A stretch of 64,000 nucleotides of DNA from Polaromonas glacialis (GCF_000709345.1 NZ_KL448323.1:2734346-2798345); one strand, 5' to 3'; shown: positions 54,801 to 62,862, numbered from the stretch's first letter. The notes: generated by a model not told the origin, from the sequence alone. Numbers and translations: made by a program.

Positions 54801-54924
54801 CTATTGCGGGAAAGAAGGCGTTGCCAGAGTTGTAGGCTACGGGAGCAATGGACTCGTACCCGTTGGCGAACAGATGGGCTTCGATGACGGATTCGAAGCT
54901 GGCTTCGCTGTGTCGGGCATTCAT
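51823..54924 (-). CDS. hsdR: Type I restriction endonuclease subunit R
   Basis: From ATG 54924, overlapping the upstream ptuB stop by four bases, 1033 residues. An N-terminal PD-(D/E)XK-like region includes IPVVTAELKNPMTGQTVTNA (about residues 145-165). A superfamily 2 helicase follows: Walker A SAGSGKSNTIGWLAH, Walker B VIIDEAHSSQSGETA, and motif segments FFAFTATPKHKTLAVFGRDK and VQTLSRLNRMHPLKEDTFVL. It is the translocase-nuclease of a type I enzyme that cleaves unmethylated DNA at a distance. HsdM and HsdS lie upstream in the same operon. Length and motif order fit the family, so it is probably active. Confidence 0.93.
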   Translation of the reverse strand: MNARHSEASFESVIEAHLFANGYESIAPVAYNSGNAFFPAIALAFIRTSQAKEWAKLEALHAANTEATVLKDLTHWLDTYGTLAVLRNGFKCYGRTLRVAFFKPAHSMNPELAAQYAANRVGVTRQLRYSLKNTNELDLVLSINGIPVVTAELKNPMTGQTVTNAIAQYQQDRDPREPLFGFKRRALVHFAVDTELVFMTTRLAGGATHFLPFNKGLDGGAGNAPDPKGLAYRTAYLWEEVWQRDSLLDIFARFVHLQIEEKRTEDGRKIKRETMVFPRYHQLQAVRSLEAAARLEGPGHNYLVEHSAGSGKSNTIGWLAHRLASLHDDANHKVFDSVIVITDRRVLDRQLQDTIYQFEHRQGVVLKIDEDSRQLAEALTNCVPIIISTLQKFPFVARQLAKMAEERGAQTGFSHDGVLPTRCCAVIIDEAHSSQSGETATDLKEVLGGNVLREEAARYAIDEGVENLDELYRSMAKRGRQANLSFFAFTATPKHKTLAVFGRDKAGKTGQPFHRYTMRQAIEEGFIMDVLKNYTTYATYYKLVKASEDDPNVERKQAAKVLARFMRLHPYNIAQKTEVMIEHFNAVTRHRIGGKAKAMVVTGSRLEAVRYKLAFDAYIRDKGYSWIKTLVAFSGEVMDEDLPDRTWTEVRMNGGIKEAEVPEKFDSPDYQVLLVAEKYQTGYDQPLLHTMYVDKRLAGIQAVQTLSRLNRMHPLKEDTFVLDFVNSPEEIREAFKQYFEGAEMGEEAEPNRMYAIKAELDASGIYLAEEVQRFIAVYFKPKQRQSAADHQVMNATLDPAVDRFAALQLEDEEEAELWRGKLNAFRNLYSFLSQVIPYQDSDLERLYTFLRFLSPKLPKRAIGERYSFDDEIRLEYYRLQKISEGSISLRQGKAEPLDGPREVGSGARHGEDVPLSRLIDVINERFGTDFTDSDQLFFDQIIEAAIADGSLQEAAAVNPEGKFALLFSGLLETLFIERMEQNEDIFARFMNERDFQSLVADWISRQVYGRLRRNGKDAPQPARTSSFLGLQPS

Positions 54925-55643
54925 TCTCGATGTCCCCTGGTTCGAAGAAACTTGGCATATTCCTTGGCCACTTGAACAAGCGGCACACAAAACTCGACAC
55001 ACTCGGAAGTAGCCTGATTTTTCTTAGACCACTTTGCAATTAATTGTTCAACTTTTACTACTGACGTAATGGGTTTATCTGATCGCTTGTGTATTCCCGC
55101 TTGAAGGAAGGCCTCCTTCCGCAGCTCACAGAGTTTTTCTTTACCCAGTCCAATTCTTTCAATTGTCTCTTTGGCCGCGACATCGGCAGCCGAACTAGAC
55201 GCAATTTTCCCATCATTCGTATAGGCAAATCGTTCTTCGCAAGTTACATCCAGTGGAGATAAAAAAAATTCAGCATCCCACCAATCATCTTTCTTTGTCG
55301 CTCCGTAGGGTGGTTTTACCTTTATATTTGGCTCAGGAGCGCAAGCCACCATATTGCTCCAAGCGATGTCTTCTTTTCGTAACGGCAACTTTGCAGCAGC
55401 ACGGCTTGTATCATCACTTCTGCATAACGTCTGAGGTTTTAAATGCTCGATATGCGCAGACGCCTCGCCTATCCGCAGCAATGTGTAAGCGCAAACATAA
55501 CCCTGCTCAACAAGCAACCCCTTCAGCACTTCAGCGATAGGAAACTTTGCTGCACCATACGCCAAGTTCTGGGGTAAACCAGCGTTATCTTCTAACCATT
55601 TTGTAAGCTCCGGCGCTTGAATACCTTTAGTTATTTTCTTCAT
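54921..55643 (-). CDS. ptuB: PtuB-like HNH endonuclease of a Septu-type system
   Basis: Starting at ATG 55643, 240 residues, beginning MKKITKGIQAPELTKWLEDN, the N-terminus of the TIGR02646/PtuB family. The HNH core reads CAYTLLRIGEASAHIEHLKP (about residues 55-75) with the His-Ile-Glu-His pair, then WSNMVAC supplying the Asn. In many relatives the first site is CAYC; here the second cysteine is a Thr, so a zinc ligand may be missing. It overlaps the ptuA gene by 17 bases and hsdR by four, so all three are co-translated. In Septu, PtuA ATPase and PtuB nuclease together block phage. Confidence 0.8.
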   Translation of the reverse strand: MKKITKGIQAPELTKWLEDNAGLPQNLAYGAAKFPIAEVLKGLLVEQGYVCAYTLLRIGEASAHIEHLKPQTLCRSDDTSRAAAKLPLRKEDIAWSNMVACAPEPNIKVKPPYGATKKDDWWDAEFFLSPLDVTCEERFAYTNDGKIASSSAADVAAKETIERIGLGKEKLCELRKEAFLQAGIHKRSDKPITSVVKVEQLIAKWSKKNQATSECVEFCVPLVQVAKEYAKFLRTRGHRE

Positions 55644-57015
55644 CGCCGCTTGGCTCCCATCGCGCAATTGCAGCTGCTGCTCCGACAAGTTCTCTGTCGT
55701 TTCCAAAGCGGTTCCGCAATGAATGAACTTTTTCTCTTGCTGCCTGAAAATTATCACCATCAATTAATTGATCGATTTCGTCCAGCCCTCTTTGCAGTTC
55801 TTCGTTGCGCTCCGGCGTACCCATGACATGCCGCAAAATCCAACCACTGTCGCGCCCCAGGGATTCATCGAGATATTCAACCCTTCCGCCAGCATGCAGC
55901 AGCATTGCCCTACCAGGTTCCGTCTCCCCAATAACTTGTGGTGAGTGCGTCGTGGCAATAAATTGCAGACCCGGAAATACTTTCGGTAAATTAATTGCGA
56001 TATGCCGTTGCCAAGAGGGGTGAAGGTGCAAATCAATCTCATCCAACAAAACGACACCATTCCCTGTTTTAATTGGATCGATTTCGTTAGGATTCAATAC
56101 GGCCAAGCGCTGTGCAATGTCGGTGGTGATGGCAATCAAACTTTTCTCACCATCTGAAAGAGAGGATATGGGCAATGCGCGGCGTTCATCGCGCATCTCT
56201 GGTGCGCCACTTGAGGAAATGCCACTGACCTTGACAATTTTGTCCACCATGACCTGCTCGCCTTTAATGCGCCAATCGGTCATACCTGGCAGCATTTCTT
56301 GCAATGCAATTTTGGCAGCAGCTAATTGAATTGCAGATTTAGAGTTTTGGTCTTCCGCCGCCAAGGATTCACGGGCCTTCCACCACTGCGCCAGGGTTTG
56401 AATTTCGAGCCCTCGCTCAATATTGAAAACAGCCTGATAAGCCGAACTCTTCTTTGAAACCACAGCTTTCGAATTGGGAATGGATCGACGCACAGAGAGG
56501 AAGAGTACAAGCGGCTGATTTGGCGCCTTCTTCAGCTTGGGGTCTGGGCTAGGTGTCAGCTCTTGCGCCTCTGGATTGATGCTGGTTTGCCCGCGCAATG
56601 TTCCCGCGAGCCGAGGATCACCTTGCTCTGGACGTTCTTGCCGACGCAAGGTGGGCAACTCATCTACGTCACGGATATCTTTCAGGCCGCGGTCTTGATC
56701 AACCGCGCTTTGAACGTTGCTCACTTGCTCGGTCAAAGTCAAGGCAAAGTCAGTGGCGTGGCAGGTGAACTTCGCGATTATGGAAAGCTCATTCTTGTTG
56801 ATGGTGATGTCAGATATTTTCGTTGCCACGCCGCTGTGCGTGCCGGAGGGTGTCAGCACTGGAAGTACACGAGCAAGCACAATGCATAGTGCATCCAGCA
56901 CCGATGATTTCCCCGCACCATTGACCCCAACAATTAAATTGAACCCGGGTTTGAAACTGAAGCTGGCGTCCTGTATGCCGCGAAACTGGCTCAGCGATAG
57001 GTAATTTATTTGCAT
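55627..57015 (-). CDS. ptuA: PtuA-like ATPase of a Septu-type system
   Basis: From ATG 57015, one base after the hsdS stop, 462 residues (TTG at 57033 is a less likely start). It is an AAA/ABC-like ATPase of the AAA_15/RecF-type: N-terminal QINYLSLSQFRGIQDASFSF, Walker A LIVGVNGAGKSSVLDALCIV (about residue 35), a signature-like SSLSDGEKSLIAITTDIAQR, Walker B GVVLLDEIDLHLHPSWQRHI and a switch region ATTHSPQVIGETE. Such ATPases pair with an HNH nuclease in Septu and related systems. The gene is AT-richer than hsdR and hsdM, so the module may have been added separately. Confidence 0.82.
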   Translation of the reverse strand: MQINYLSLSQFRGIQDASFSFKPGFNLIVGVNGAGKSSVLDALCIVLARVLPVLTPSGTHSGVATKISDITINKNELSIIAKFTCHATDFALTLTEQVSNVQSAVDQDRGLKDIRDVDELPTLRRQERPEQGDPRLAGTLRGQTSINPEAQELTPSPDPKLKKAPNQPLVLFLSVRRSIPNSKAVVSKKSSAYQAVFNIERGLEIQTLAQWWKARESLAAEDQNSKSAIQLAAAKIALQEMLPGMTDWRIKGEQVMVDKIVKVSGISSSGAPEMRDERRALPISSLSDGEKSLIAITTDIAQRLAVLNPNEIDPIKTGNGVVLLDEIDLHLHPSWQRHIAINLPKVFPGLQFIATTHSPQVIGETEPGRAMLLHAGGRVEYLDESLGRDSGWILRHVMGTPERNEELQRGLDEIDQLIDGDNFQAAREKVHSLRNRFGNDRELVGAAAAIARWEPSGDEENN

Positions 57016-57016
57016 G

Positions 57017-58261
57017 TCATGTATCCAGATCAAGTTTCCCGGTCACAGCCGCCGAAATCAGCGCTGAGCGACGCTCTTGCAGCAGCGCAATGGTATGTTC
57101 TGTCGCCGTCGCAAAATCATCAATCTTCTTGGTTTCATTTTTTATGTGGGCTGCAATGTCTTGTTGTTCATCTTTGGGTGGGACGGGAAACCATGCCTCA
57201 TATAAGCCTTCGGGATAAAGCCGCAGACGGGACGACCACACACCTTTGGAATAGCGCGTGATCTCTTCGGCAAAGCGCGGGGTGCGTACCAGCAGGTCGA
57301 TGTATTCGGGGGCAAGCTCGGGCACGGGTTGGTACACGTTGTAGGCCGGGCTAACAATGCCGGGCTGCCGTGCTACACCCATCGCGCCCATCCACGCCCA
57401 CAGCGTGTTGATAACCAAATCGCCTGCCTCGCAACGTTTGTAGCCCTCCAGGCTTTCGGCCATGAACATGTTCACGCTCTTCTCAGCGCGGCTGGTGACG
57501 CCGGTCAGATGGGATACCGAAAGCAGTTCTTCATCACCAGAGTCGGAGCGGACATCGCGTTCAATAAACAACCACTTGGCACGTTCACTCTGCCAATGCT
57601 CGGGTATCTCCCCAAGCCAGGGAATTCCGGAATCGCGCAGAGGTGCATCACGGTTCAGACCCTGCATGATGGTGCAGGCGATGAGTGTGCGACGCTTCTC
57701 AGCAAGCAGATTGAGGAGGTTTTTCTTTGCAGCTAAAAGCGCGTCAATAGCAGCAATTGCGCTGTCGAGGAAGGCAACTATTTTTTCTTGTGTACCTTGG
57801 GGCGGAAGGTAGATCGGCAAGTTTCCGATATCAGCCCAATCGGCCCGTGGCATTTTCGAACCAAAAGTTGTGGTGTCTACTTTACGAATGAAATCTTGCG
57901 ACAAGATTGTGTGCAAAAGATAACGCGGATGTATGTCAGGCCCAGGTCGAAGGACAAGCGTTTCAGTAGTACTAGCACCTGAAAAATCACAGAACCAGAC
58001 TTTCGCGAGGTAAGGACGAAGCTTGCCAAAGAGAACGTCGCCTTTTTCAAAAAGATTGACTGTGCTAATGCCGTCTGGTGGTTGCTCATCATCTTGATGC
58101 TGTGCACTGATTAGGCGACCCGTATGAGATTCGATATTCTCCATACCGACATACGGCAAGCCGTCTGGCCGTGAGTCAGCCCGTGAACTCACCAACTGAA
58201 CCACATATTTCAGTTTTATACATCGCCAATCATCCTGTACGGCCAAGCGCAGTATGGTCAT
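57017..58261 (-). CDS. hsdS: Type I restriction specificity subunit S
   Basis: From ATG 58261, which overlaps the upstream gene's stop by four bases, 414 residues. Two target-recognition domains (about residues 10-165 and 215-370) alternate with conserved helical spacers: KIVAFLDSAIAAIDALLAAK-type CRs at the middle and EQQDIAAHIKNETKKIDDFA at the C-terminus. The WCDFSGASTTETLVLRPG and RLRLYPEGLYEAWFPVPP segments belong to variable TRDs. It sets the DNA sequence bound by the HsdM/HsdR complex. The two half-sites of the target cannot be read from the sequence. Confidence 0.92.
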   Translation of the reverse strand: MTILRLAVQDDWRCIKLKYVVQLVSSRADSRPDGLPYVGMENIESHTGRLISAQHQDDEQPPDGISTVNLFEKGDVLFGKLRPYLAKVWFCDFSGASTTETLVLRPGPDIHPRYLLHTILSQDFIRKVDTTTFGSKMPRADWADIGNLPIYLPPQGTQEKIVAFLDSAIAAIDALLAAKKNLLNLLAEKRRTLIACTIMQGLNRDAPLRDSGIPWLGEIPEHWQSERAKWLFIERDVRSDSGDEELLSVSHLTGVTSRAEKSVNMFMAESLEGYKRCEAGDLVINTLWAWMGAMGVARQPGIVSPAYNVYQPVPELAPEYIDLLVRTPRFAEEITRYSKGVWSSRLRLYPEGLYEAWFPVPPKDEQQDIAAHIKNETKKIDDFATATEHTIALLQERRSALISAAVTGKLDLDT

Positions 58262-60207
58262 TTCATAGCCTCCACCGCCCGGTACGCCTGCTGCGGATCG
58301 TGTGGTTCGTCCGAATTGGTCATCGTCAGCCGCCCATCCCGCATCAGCGGGCGCAGGTAGTTGTTGCGCACGTAGCGCGAATGTCGCTGGAGCAGGGTTG
58401 CCAGCTCCTCCGCGCGCCAGTCTCGCAAGCGGCATATTTCCACGATGGCATCACACACTTCACCGGGTGGGTGGCGCTGCCCAATAGCCCCGATTTTTGC
58501 TGCGAGCGCACCCGGCAGTTCGTTAAGCAAGGCTTTTCGTTGAGCTGCATGCATGTCGCCAAGCTTGGAAGATAAGCCGTCCGGGTTGGTAGATAAGGCG
58601 CCAAGCTTGGTAGATAAGCCATCCGGGTTGGTAGATAAGGCGCCAAGCTTAGTAGATAAGCCGTCGGGGTTACTAGATAAGGTCGGGGGGTTACCGGATA
58701 AGCCCTTATCTAGCAACCTCTCGGTCGGTACGTAATAAGTGGCCGATCCTCTGCCTTTTTGGGTGAGTAGCCCGGCGTCGCGCAGGCGGCGCAGAGACTG
58801 GCTGGCGGTCAGGGTGTCCACTTTGCTCAGTTCGCGATAGGTGCCGTTGTTAAGGGCACCGGCCTCGCGCACCACGATCAGCGCCTTCGCTTCATCCACA
58901 CTCAAGAGCAGGTCTTTGAACTGGGCCAGCCAGGCAATGTCTTCGGCCCCCAGAAAGTGGTGAAAGAAGTATCGCGCCACAAACTGGTCATTGCCCCGGT
59001 CTGACTCAAACAAAGGGGGCGTCAAACCCGCCCGCTCCATGCTTTCGCGCATGACGCGGATGCCGCTGCCTTTGGTTTCAGCCAGCCGGGTGTCGTACAG
59101 GGCGGCGGCAATCTTGGGGTTGCGCAATTGGGAGCCGGGTTCGCCCAAATGGTCTTGCGACTTGAGCGAGAAGCCGGGGTTGCGAATCTCCAGCCGGTTG
59201 GCGTAGCGGATGATCTGCACCGGGCTGTGGCTGCGGTAGCTGCGGTGCATGAGGGCATTTACCAGCGCCTCGCGAATCACCCGCAAGGGAATAGCGGGTT
59301 TGTCGTGCCGTTGCAGATCGCCTTCTTCCAGCGCAAAGCCTTTGGGCAGGTCGTCCAGAATGGCGGCTTGGGCACGGCGGACCAGACGCAGCAGCGGGTC
59401 GCGCAGGTCGATGGTGTCAAAGCGGCGGTCCGGGTGGGGCACCCATTCCCGGCCCGGCACGCGGATATAGTCCACCCGCATCATGGGGAAGCAGCGGCGC
59501 AGGGCCACCGGTTTGCCAAACAGCATTAGGCCGGCCACGGTGGGCTGCCAGGCTCCAGGATTTGGACCCTGTGGGTTGCGGCGGATGCAGCCCAAGGACT
59601 GCAGCAGGTCTTCGTCGCTCCAGCGCAGTTCTTCGGCATCGGGGTTGGCCTCGGCGCGGGATTGGCGGTAGTCGGCAATGGCTTCGGGCAGCAGGTCGTC
59701 CAGGGCGGCATCGGCTACCAGGGTGGAGTCAAAGCTTTCCGTTTGGCGGCCTTGGTAAAAGACGGCCAGGTCGTCGTCGGTGCAATGCTGGTCTGTGCTG
59801 CTGATACGCCGCAGTGCGCCTTTGGGCAGGCCTTGCGCTTTGAAAAAGATGGGTTTGTCTTGCGGCTGCGCCTCGGGTACATGCACCACCAGCACAGCTT
59901 TGCCGTGAATGGTTTCGGTGTTGATCTCGACGCGCACTGGCTGGTTAAAGGTGTTGCGGCATTGGGTGGCTATTTCGGTGCCCAGCTTTTCGGGTTGGGC
60001 AATGCCTTCGACCTCGTAGGCGGGAAACAAGGCCATTTCTTCACGCACCACGCCCAGCAGTAGCCAGCCGCCGCCCAAACCCGGCTCGTTGGCAAAGGCG
60101 CAGATGGTTTCCAGAATGGACTTGCCCGCTTCTGACGCCCGTTTGGCCTCTATGTGCTCGTTTTCATCGAGGAGGTTGAGGCTTTCCAGCAGTTCAAGAG
60201 CCGTCAC
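58258..60207 (-). CDS. AlbA_2/ATP-binding transcriptional-regulator-like protein with heptapeptide repeats, inside the RM operon
   Basis: A 649-residue protein. Residues ~1-150 match the AlbA_2 (Schlafen-like) DNA-binding domain (LLDENEHIEAKRASEAGKSI); residues ~300-420 match the HATPase_c_4 type (LVNALMHRSYRSHSPVQIIR; AETKGSGIRVMRESMERAG); a winged-helix-like part follows (TYRELSKVDTLTASQSLRRL). Near residues 505-555 lie heptad repeats of LSTNPDG and LSTKLGA, encoded by a 42-bp tandem repeat. Its start overlaps hsdM by four bases and its stop overlaps hsdS by four, so it is an integral gene of the operon. It may be a regulator or a third-component of the defence system. Confidence 0.85.
   Translation of the reverse strand: MTALELLESLNLLDENEHIEAKRASEAGKSILETICAFANEPGLGGGWLLLGVVREEMALFPAYEVEGIAQPEKLGTEIATQCRNTFNQPVRVEINTETIHGKAVLVVHVPEAQPQDKPIFFKAQGLPKGALRRISSTDQHCTDDDLAVFYQGRQTESFDSTLVADAALDDLLPEAIADYRQSRAEANPDAEELRWSDEDLLQSLGCIRRNPQGPNPGAWQPTVAGLMLFGKPVALRRCFPMMRVDYIRVPGREWVPHPDRRFDTIDLRDPLLRLVRRAQAAILDDLPKGFALEEGDLQRHDKPAIPLRVIREALVNALMHRSYRSHSPVQIIRYANRLEIRNPGFSLKSQDHLGEPGSQLRNPKIAAALYDTRLAETKGSGIRVMRESMERAGLTPPLFESDRGNDQFVARYFFHHFLGAEDIAWLAQFKDLLLSVDEAKALIVVREAGALNNGTYRELSKVDTLTASQSLRRLRDAGLLTQKGRGSATYYVPTERLLDKGLSGNPPTLSSNPDGLSTKLGALSTNPDGLSTKLGALSTNPDGLSSKLGDMHAAQRKALLNELPGALAAKIGAIGQRHPPGEVCDAIVEICRLRDWRAEELATLLQRHSRYVRNNYLRPLMRDGRLTMTNSDEPHDPQQAYRAVEAMK
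58561..58686 (+). repeat. Three 42-bp tandem repeats encoding heptapeptides
   Basis: Three head-to-tail units of 42 bases (58561-58602, 58603-58644, 58645-58686), each made of two related 21-base halves, with a partial fourth. On the minus strand they encode alternating LSTNPDG and LSTKLGA. Units differ by only a few bases. Gain or loss of a unit keeps the frame. Confidence 0.9.
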
Positions 60208-62180
60208 GCGGTGACCTCTTGCAGTAGCCGGACGATTTCTGCTTCGGCAAGTTTCAGATCGGCATCAATTTCTTCCAGCGAGCGCGGTGGCGTGAAGCGG
60301 TAAAAGTGGCGGTTGAAATTGATCTCGTAACCGACCTTGGTCTTTGCATGGTCGATCCAAGCATCGGCAACGTGGGGGCGAACTTCGCGTTCGAAGTAGG
60401 CTTGCACGTCTTCCTTGAGTGGCACGTTTTCAAAGTCGCGCAACTTTGGGTTGGCCTCGTATTCAATTTTGGCGCCCGTTTTTTTGACAATCACGGCCTC
60501 GGCTTTGGGGTCGATCTCGGAAAACGCTTCGCGGAATGCCTTGGCTTGGGTTGCGCGCCATTTGCTTTCACGTTTCTTCAGAATGGCTTGTATCTGCTTC
60601 CAGACGGCATTCCAATCTTGGCTGGGTTCACGACCGATTGCTTTGTCAATGGCTTGCAGGTCATCCAGAAGGTCTGGGCAAGCATCCAAAAAGCGTTCTT
60701 TGCCTTCCAGGTTGATCTGAAATGCGAGGCGCAAAGGGCGCTCTATGGTGAGGCGGTTGTAGCCAAAGTCGGCGTTATCGAAGACCTTGCTAGTTTCGCT
60801 GCCCTGCATGTCGCCATACTCACGCACGATGTCGGTGATGTGAGCATCCGAAAACTCGCGGCGCTTGTCGCCCAAGCTGCGACGCAGGGGCTGCCAGCGC
60901 TCGCGCGCATCGATCAGGTGAATTTGACCTTTGCGACGCGCCTCTTTGCGATTGGTAACGATCCAAACATAGGTGCCAATGCCCGTGTTGTAAAACATTT
61001 GCTCTGGCATGGCGACGATGGCTTCCAGCCAATCGTTTTCAACGATCCATTTGCGAATTTCACTCTCGCCAGAACCCGCGCCACCGGTGAACAGGGGCGA
61101 GCCATTAAAGACGATAGCCAGTCTGGACCCATCCAGATTTTTGGCGGGGTTGACGGGCTCGAATTTGCTGACCATGTGCTGCAGAAACAGCAGCGCGCCA
61201 TCATTCACACGCGGTGTGCCTGCGCCAAAGCGGCCGGAAAAGCCGGACTTTTCGTGCTCACGCACAACATCTTTTTGCTGACGCTTCCAGTCCACACCAA
61301 AGGGCGGGTTGGCCAGGAAGTAGTCAAAGCGTTCGCCAATAAACTGATCGTCAATCAGCGTGTCGCCAAACTTGATGGTCGAGGTTTCAGCTTCGCCAGG
61401 ATTGGTGCGGAGCAATAGATCTGATGCGGCCACCGCATATGAGCGAGGGTTGAAGTCCTGCCCATATACATAAAGTTTGGCGCCCAAATTGTGTTCGCGC
61501 AAATACTTGCGGGCCTCTGACAGCATGCCGCCCGTACCGCAAGTGGGGTCCAGCATTTTGCGCACTGTGTTGGGCTTGGTGAGCAAGTCATCGTCATGCA
61601 TGAACAGCAGGTTCACCATAAGGCTGATGACCTCACGCGGAGTGAAGTGATCGCCCGCCGTCTCATTGGCCTGCTCGTTGAAGCGCCGGATCAAGTCTTC
61701 AAACAACAGCCCCATTTCGATGTTGTCAACTTCCTTGGGATGGAGGTCAACCTCACAGAATTTTTTTATCACCAAAAACAGGATGTTGTGCTCACGCATC
61801 CGGTCAATTTCGTTGCCAAAATCAAACCGCTCGAAAATCTTGCGAACGTTATCCGAGAACCCATTGATGTACGAAACCAAATGCAGGTGCGCGTTGTCCG
61901 GGTCACCCCGCAGTTTTTCAAAGCTGAGCGGGGAGTGGTTATGAAAACGCTGGCCTGAAACTTTGTTGAGAATGCTGTCCAGGGCATCACCCTCAAGCTT
62001 GCCTTTGTATTGAGCGTGCTTGACCAAAACAGCCTCTTTGGTGCTGGCAAGTACGCAGTCAAAACGGCGCAGAACCACCAGCGGCAGCATGACGCGCTCA
62101 TATTGCGGCGGGCGGTAAGGTCCGCGCAGCAGGTCTGCAATGGTCCAGATGAAGTTAGAAAGGTCGTGACTTTTGCTCAT
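60204..62180 (-). CDS. hsdM: Type I restriction-modification methyltransferase subunit M
   Basis: A 658-residue N6-adenine methyltransferase, starting at 62180. It contains an N-terminal HsdM_N domain, LDPTCGTGGMLSEARKYLR (AdoMet motif, about residue 210-230) and NPPFGVDWKRQQ (the NPPF catalytic motif, about 290). An unusually long C-terminus ends RSLEEIDADLKLAEAEIVRL. It methylates both strands at the HsdS-defined site and, with HsdR, restricts foreign DNA. It is the first gene of the island operon; 113 bases separate it from the icmF direct repeat upstream. Confidence 0.93.
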   Translation of the reverse strand: MSKSHDLSNFIWTIADLLRGPYRPPQYERVMLPLVVLRRFDCVLASTKEAVLVKHAQYKGKLEGDALDSILNKVSGQRFHNHSPLSFEKLRGDPDNAHLHLVSYINGFSDNVRKIFERFDFGNEIDRMREHNILFLVIKKFCEVDLHPKEVDNIEMGLLFEDLIRRFNEQANETAGDHFTPREVISLMVNLLFMHDDDLLTKPNTVRKMLDPTCGTGGMLSEARKYLREHNLGAKLYVYGQDFNPRSYAVAASDLLLRTNPGEAETSTIKFGDTLIDDQFIGERFDYFLANPPFGVDWKRQQKDVVREHEKSGFSGRFGAGTPRVNDGALLFLQHMVSKFEPVNPAKNLDGSRLAIVFNGSPLFTGGAGSGESEIRKWIVENDWLEAIVAMPEQMFYNTGIGTYVWIVTNRKEARRKGQIHLIDARERWQPLRRSLGDKRREFSDAHITDIVREYGDMQGSETSKVFDNADFGYNRLTIERPLRLAFQINLEGKERFLDACPDLLDDLQAIDKAIGREPSQDWNAVWKQIQAILKKRESKWRATQAKAFREAFSEIDPKAEAVIVKKTGAKIEYEANPKLRDFENVPLKEDVQAYFEREVRPHVADAWIDHAKTKVGYEINFNRHFYRFTPPRSLEEIDADLKLAEAEIVRLLQEVTA

Positions 62181-62293
62181 TCCTGGATTTTCACACCACT
62201 TAGGGCCAGATATTGGCCAGAGTATCCGAGTTCAGTGATGACCAAGAGAAAACATACCCAGACCGGCTAATTTAGCCTGCCGCCCCAGCCCCG

Positions 62294-62431
62294 CTCAAGC
62301 GGCTGCAGCAGGCGGTGATCGAGAACAAAAACGTGTTCGAGGTGCTGATGGACGCGGTGCGGGTCTGCTCGCTCGGGCAGATCACCAACGCGCTGTTCGA
62401 GGTCGGCGGGCAGTATCGGCGCAACATGTAA
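62294..62431 (+). repeat. Direct repeat copy 2: orphan 3' end of icmF, right flank of the defence island
   Basis: A 138-base copy of the icmF 3' end without a start codon or upstream coding homology. It differs from copy 1 by seven synonymous changes and ends in TAA. It is followed by a strong terminator, so it looks like the original chromosomal end of icmF, cut off by the island. Confidence 0.93.
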
Positions 62432-62465
62432 AGCTCGTCAGGGCCGGCTCCAAAAGCCGGCGCTA

Positions 62466-62522
62466 AAAAAGAAACCCGGACAACCGATGCGGATCGCGCC
62501 TCGGTAGTCCGGGTTTCTTTTT
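62466..62522 (+). terminator. Strong bidirectional terminator, presumably the original icmF terminator
   Basis: AAAAAGAAACCCGGAC (62466-62481) pairs with GTCCGGGTTTCTTTTT (62507-62522): 16 base pairs with a T-tract in either direction. It lies about 35 bases after the orphan icmF copy and roughly 10.7 kb from the functional icmF stop. Confidence 0.9.
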
Positions 62523-62556
62523 GGCCAAGCCCAAAAGGCTACGGCCAGTCCGTGGC

Positions 62557-62718
62557 TTAACCCTGGTGGGGGCGCTTGCCTGGATTCTTCTTGCTGCGGG
62601 TGTGCGAGCCACGCTCAAGGCTGATCTTCTGGCCGTTGCCAGTGGTGATGGTGTAGCCTTTTGGCGGCACTGGCTTGGGGGCGCAGATGTCGGCCTCGAC
62701 TCTGATTTTCTTGGACAT
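62557..62718 (-). CDS. Small hypothetical protein
   Basis: From ATG 62718 behind CCGGAG, 53 residues: MSKKIRVEADICAPKPVPPK, then TTGNGQKISLERGSHTRSKK and a basic end. No domain is recognised and there is no signal peptide. The ribosome site and distinct composition favour a real small gene. It lies just outside the island boundary. Confidence 0.5.
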   Translation of the reverse strand: MSKKIRVEADICAPKPVPPKGYTITTGNGQKISLERGSHTRSKKNPGKRPHQG

Positions 62719-62862
62719 AGAAGACTCCGGGTTAAAAATGGGCTGAACAGCTGATTTTAAGCCACTGCGCGCCATCGCCCGTATTTATGCGCCATCCCTG
62801 GTCAATTCGCCACCTGCCGCTCGCCAGGTCGCAGCGGTGGCGCCAGGGCCAACTTTTACTCA

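Noticed and set aside
58561..58700. A possible CRISPR array
   Set aside because: The units are contiguous without unique spacers and are translated as heptapeptides inside a gene.
51776..62293. A complete mobile element with integrase or transposase
   Set aside because: No recombinase or terminal inverted repeats were found; only the icmF direct repeats support insertion.
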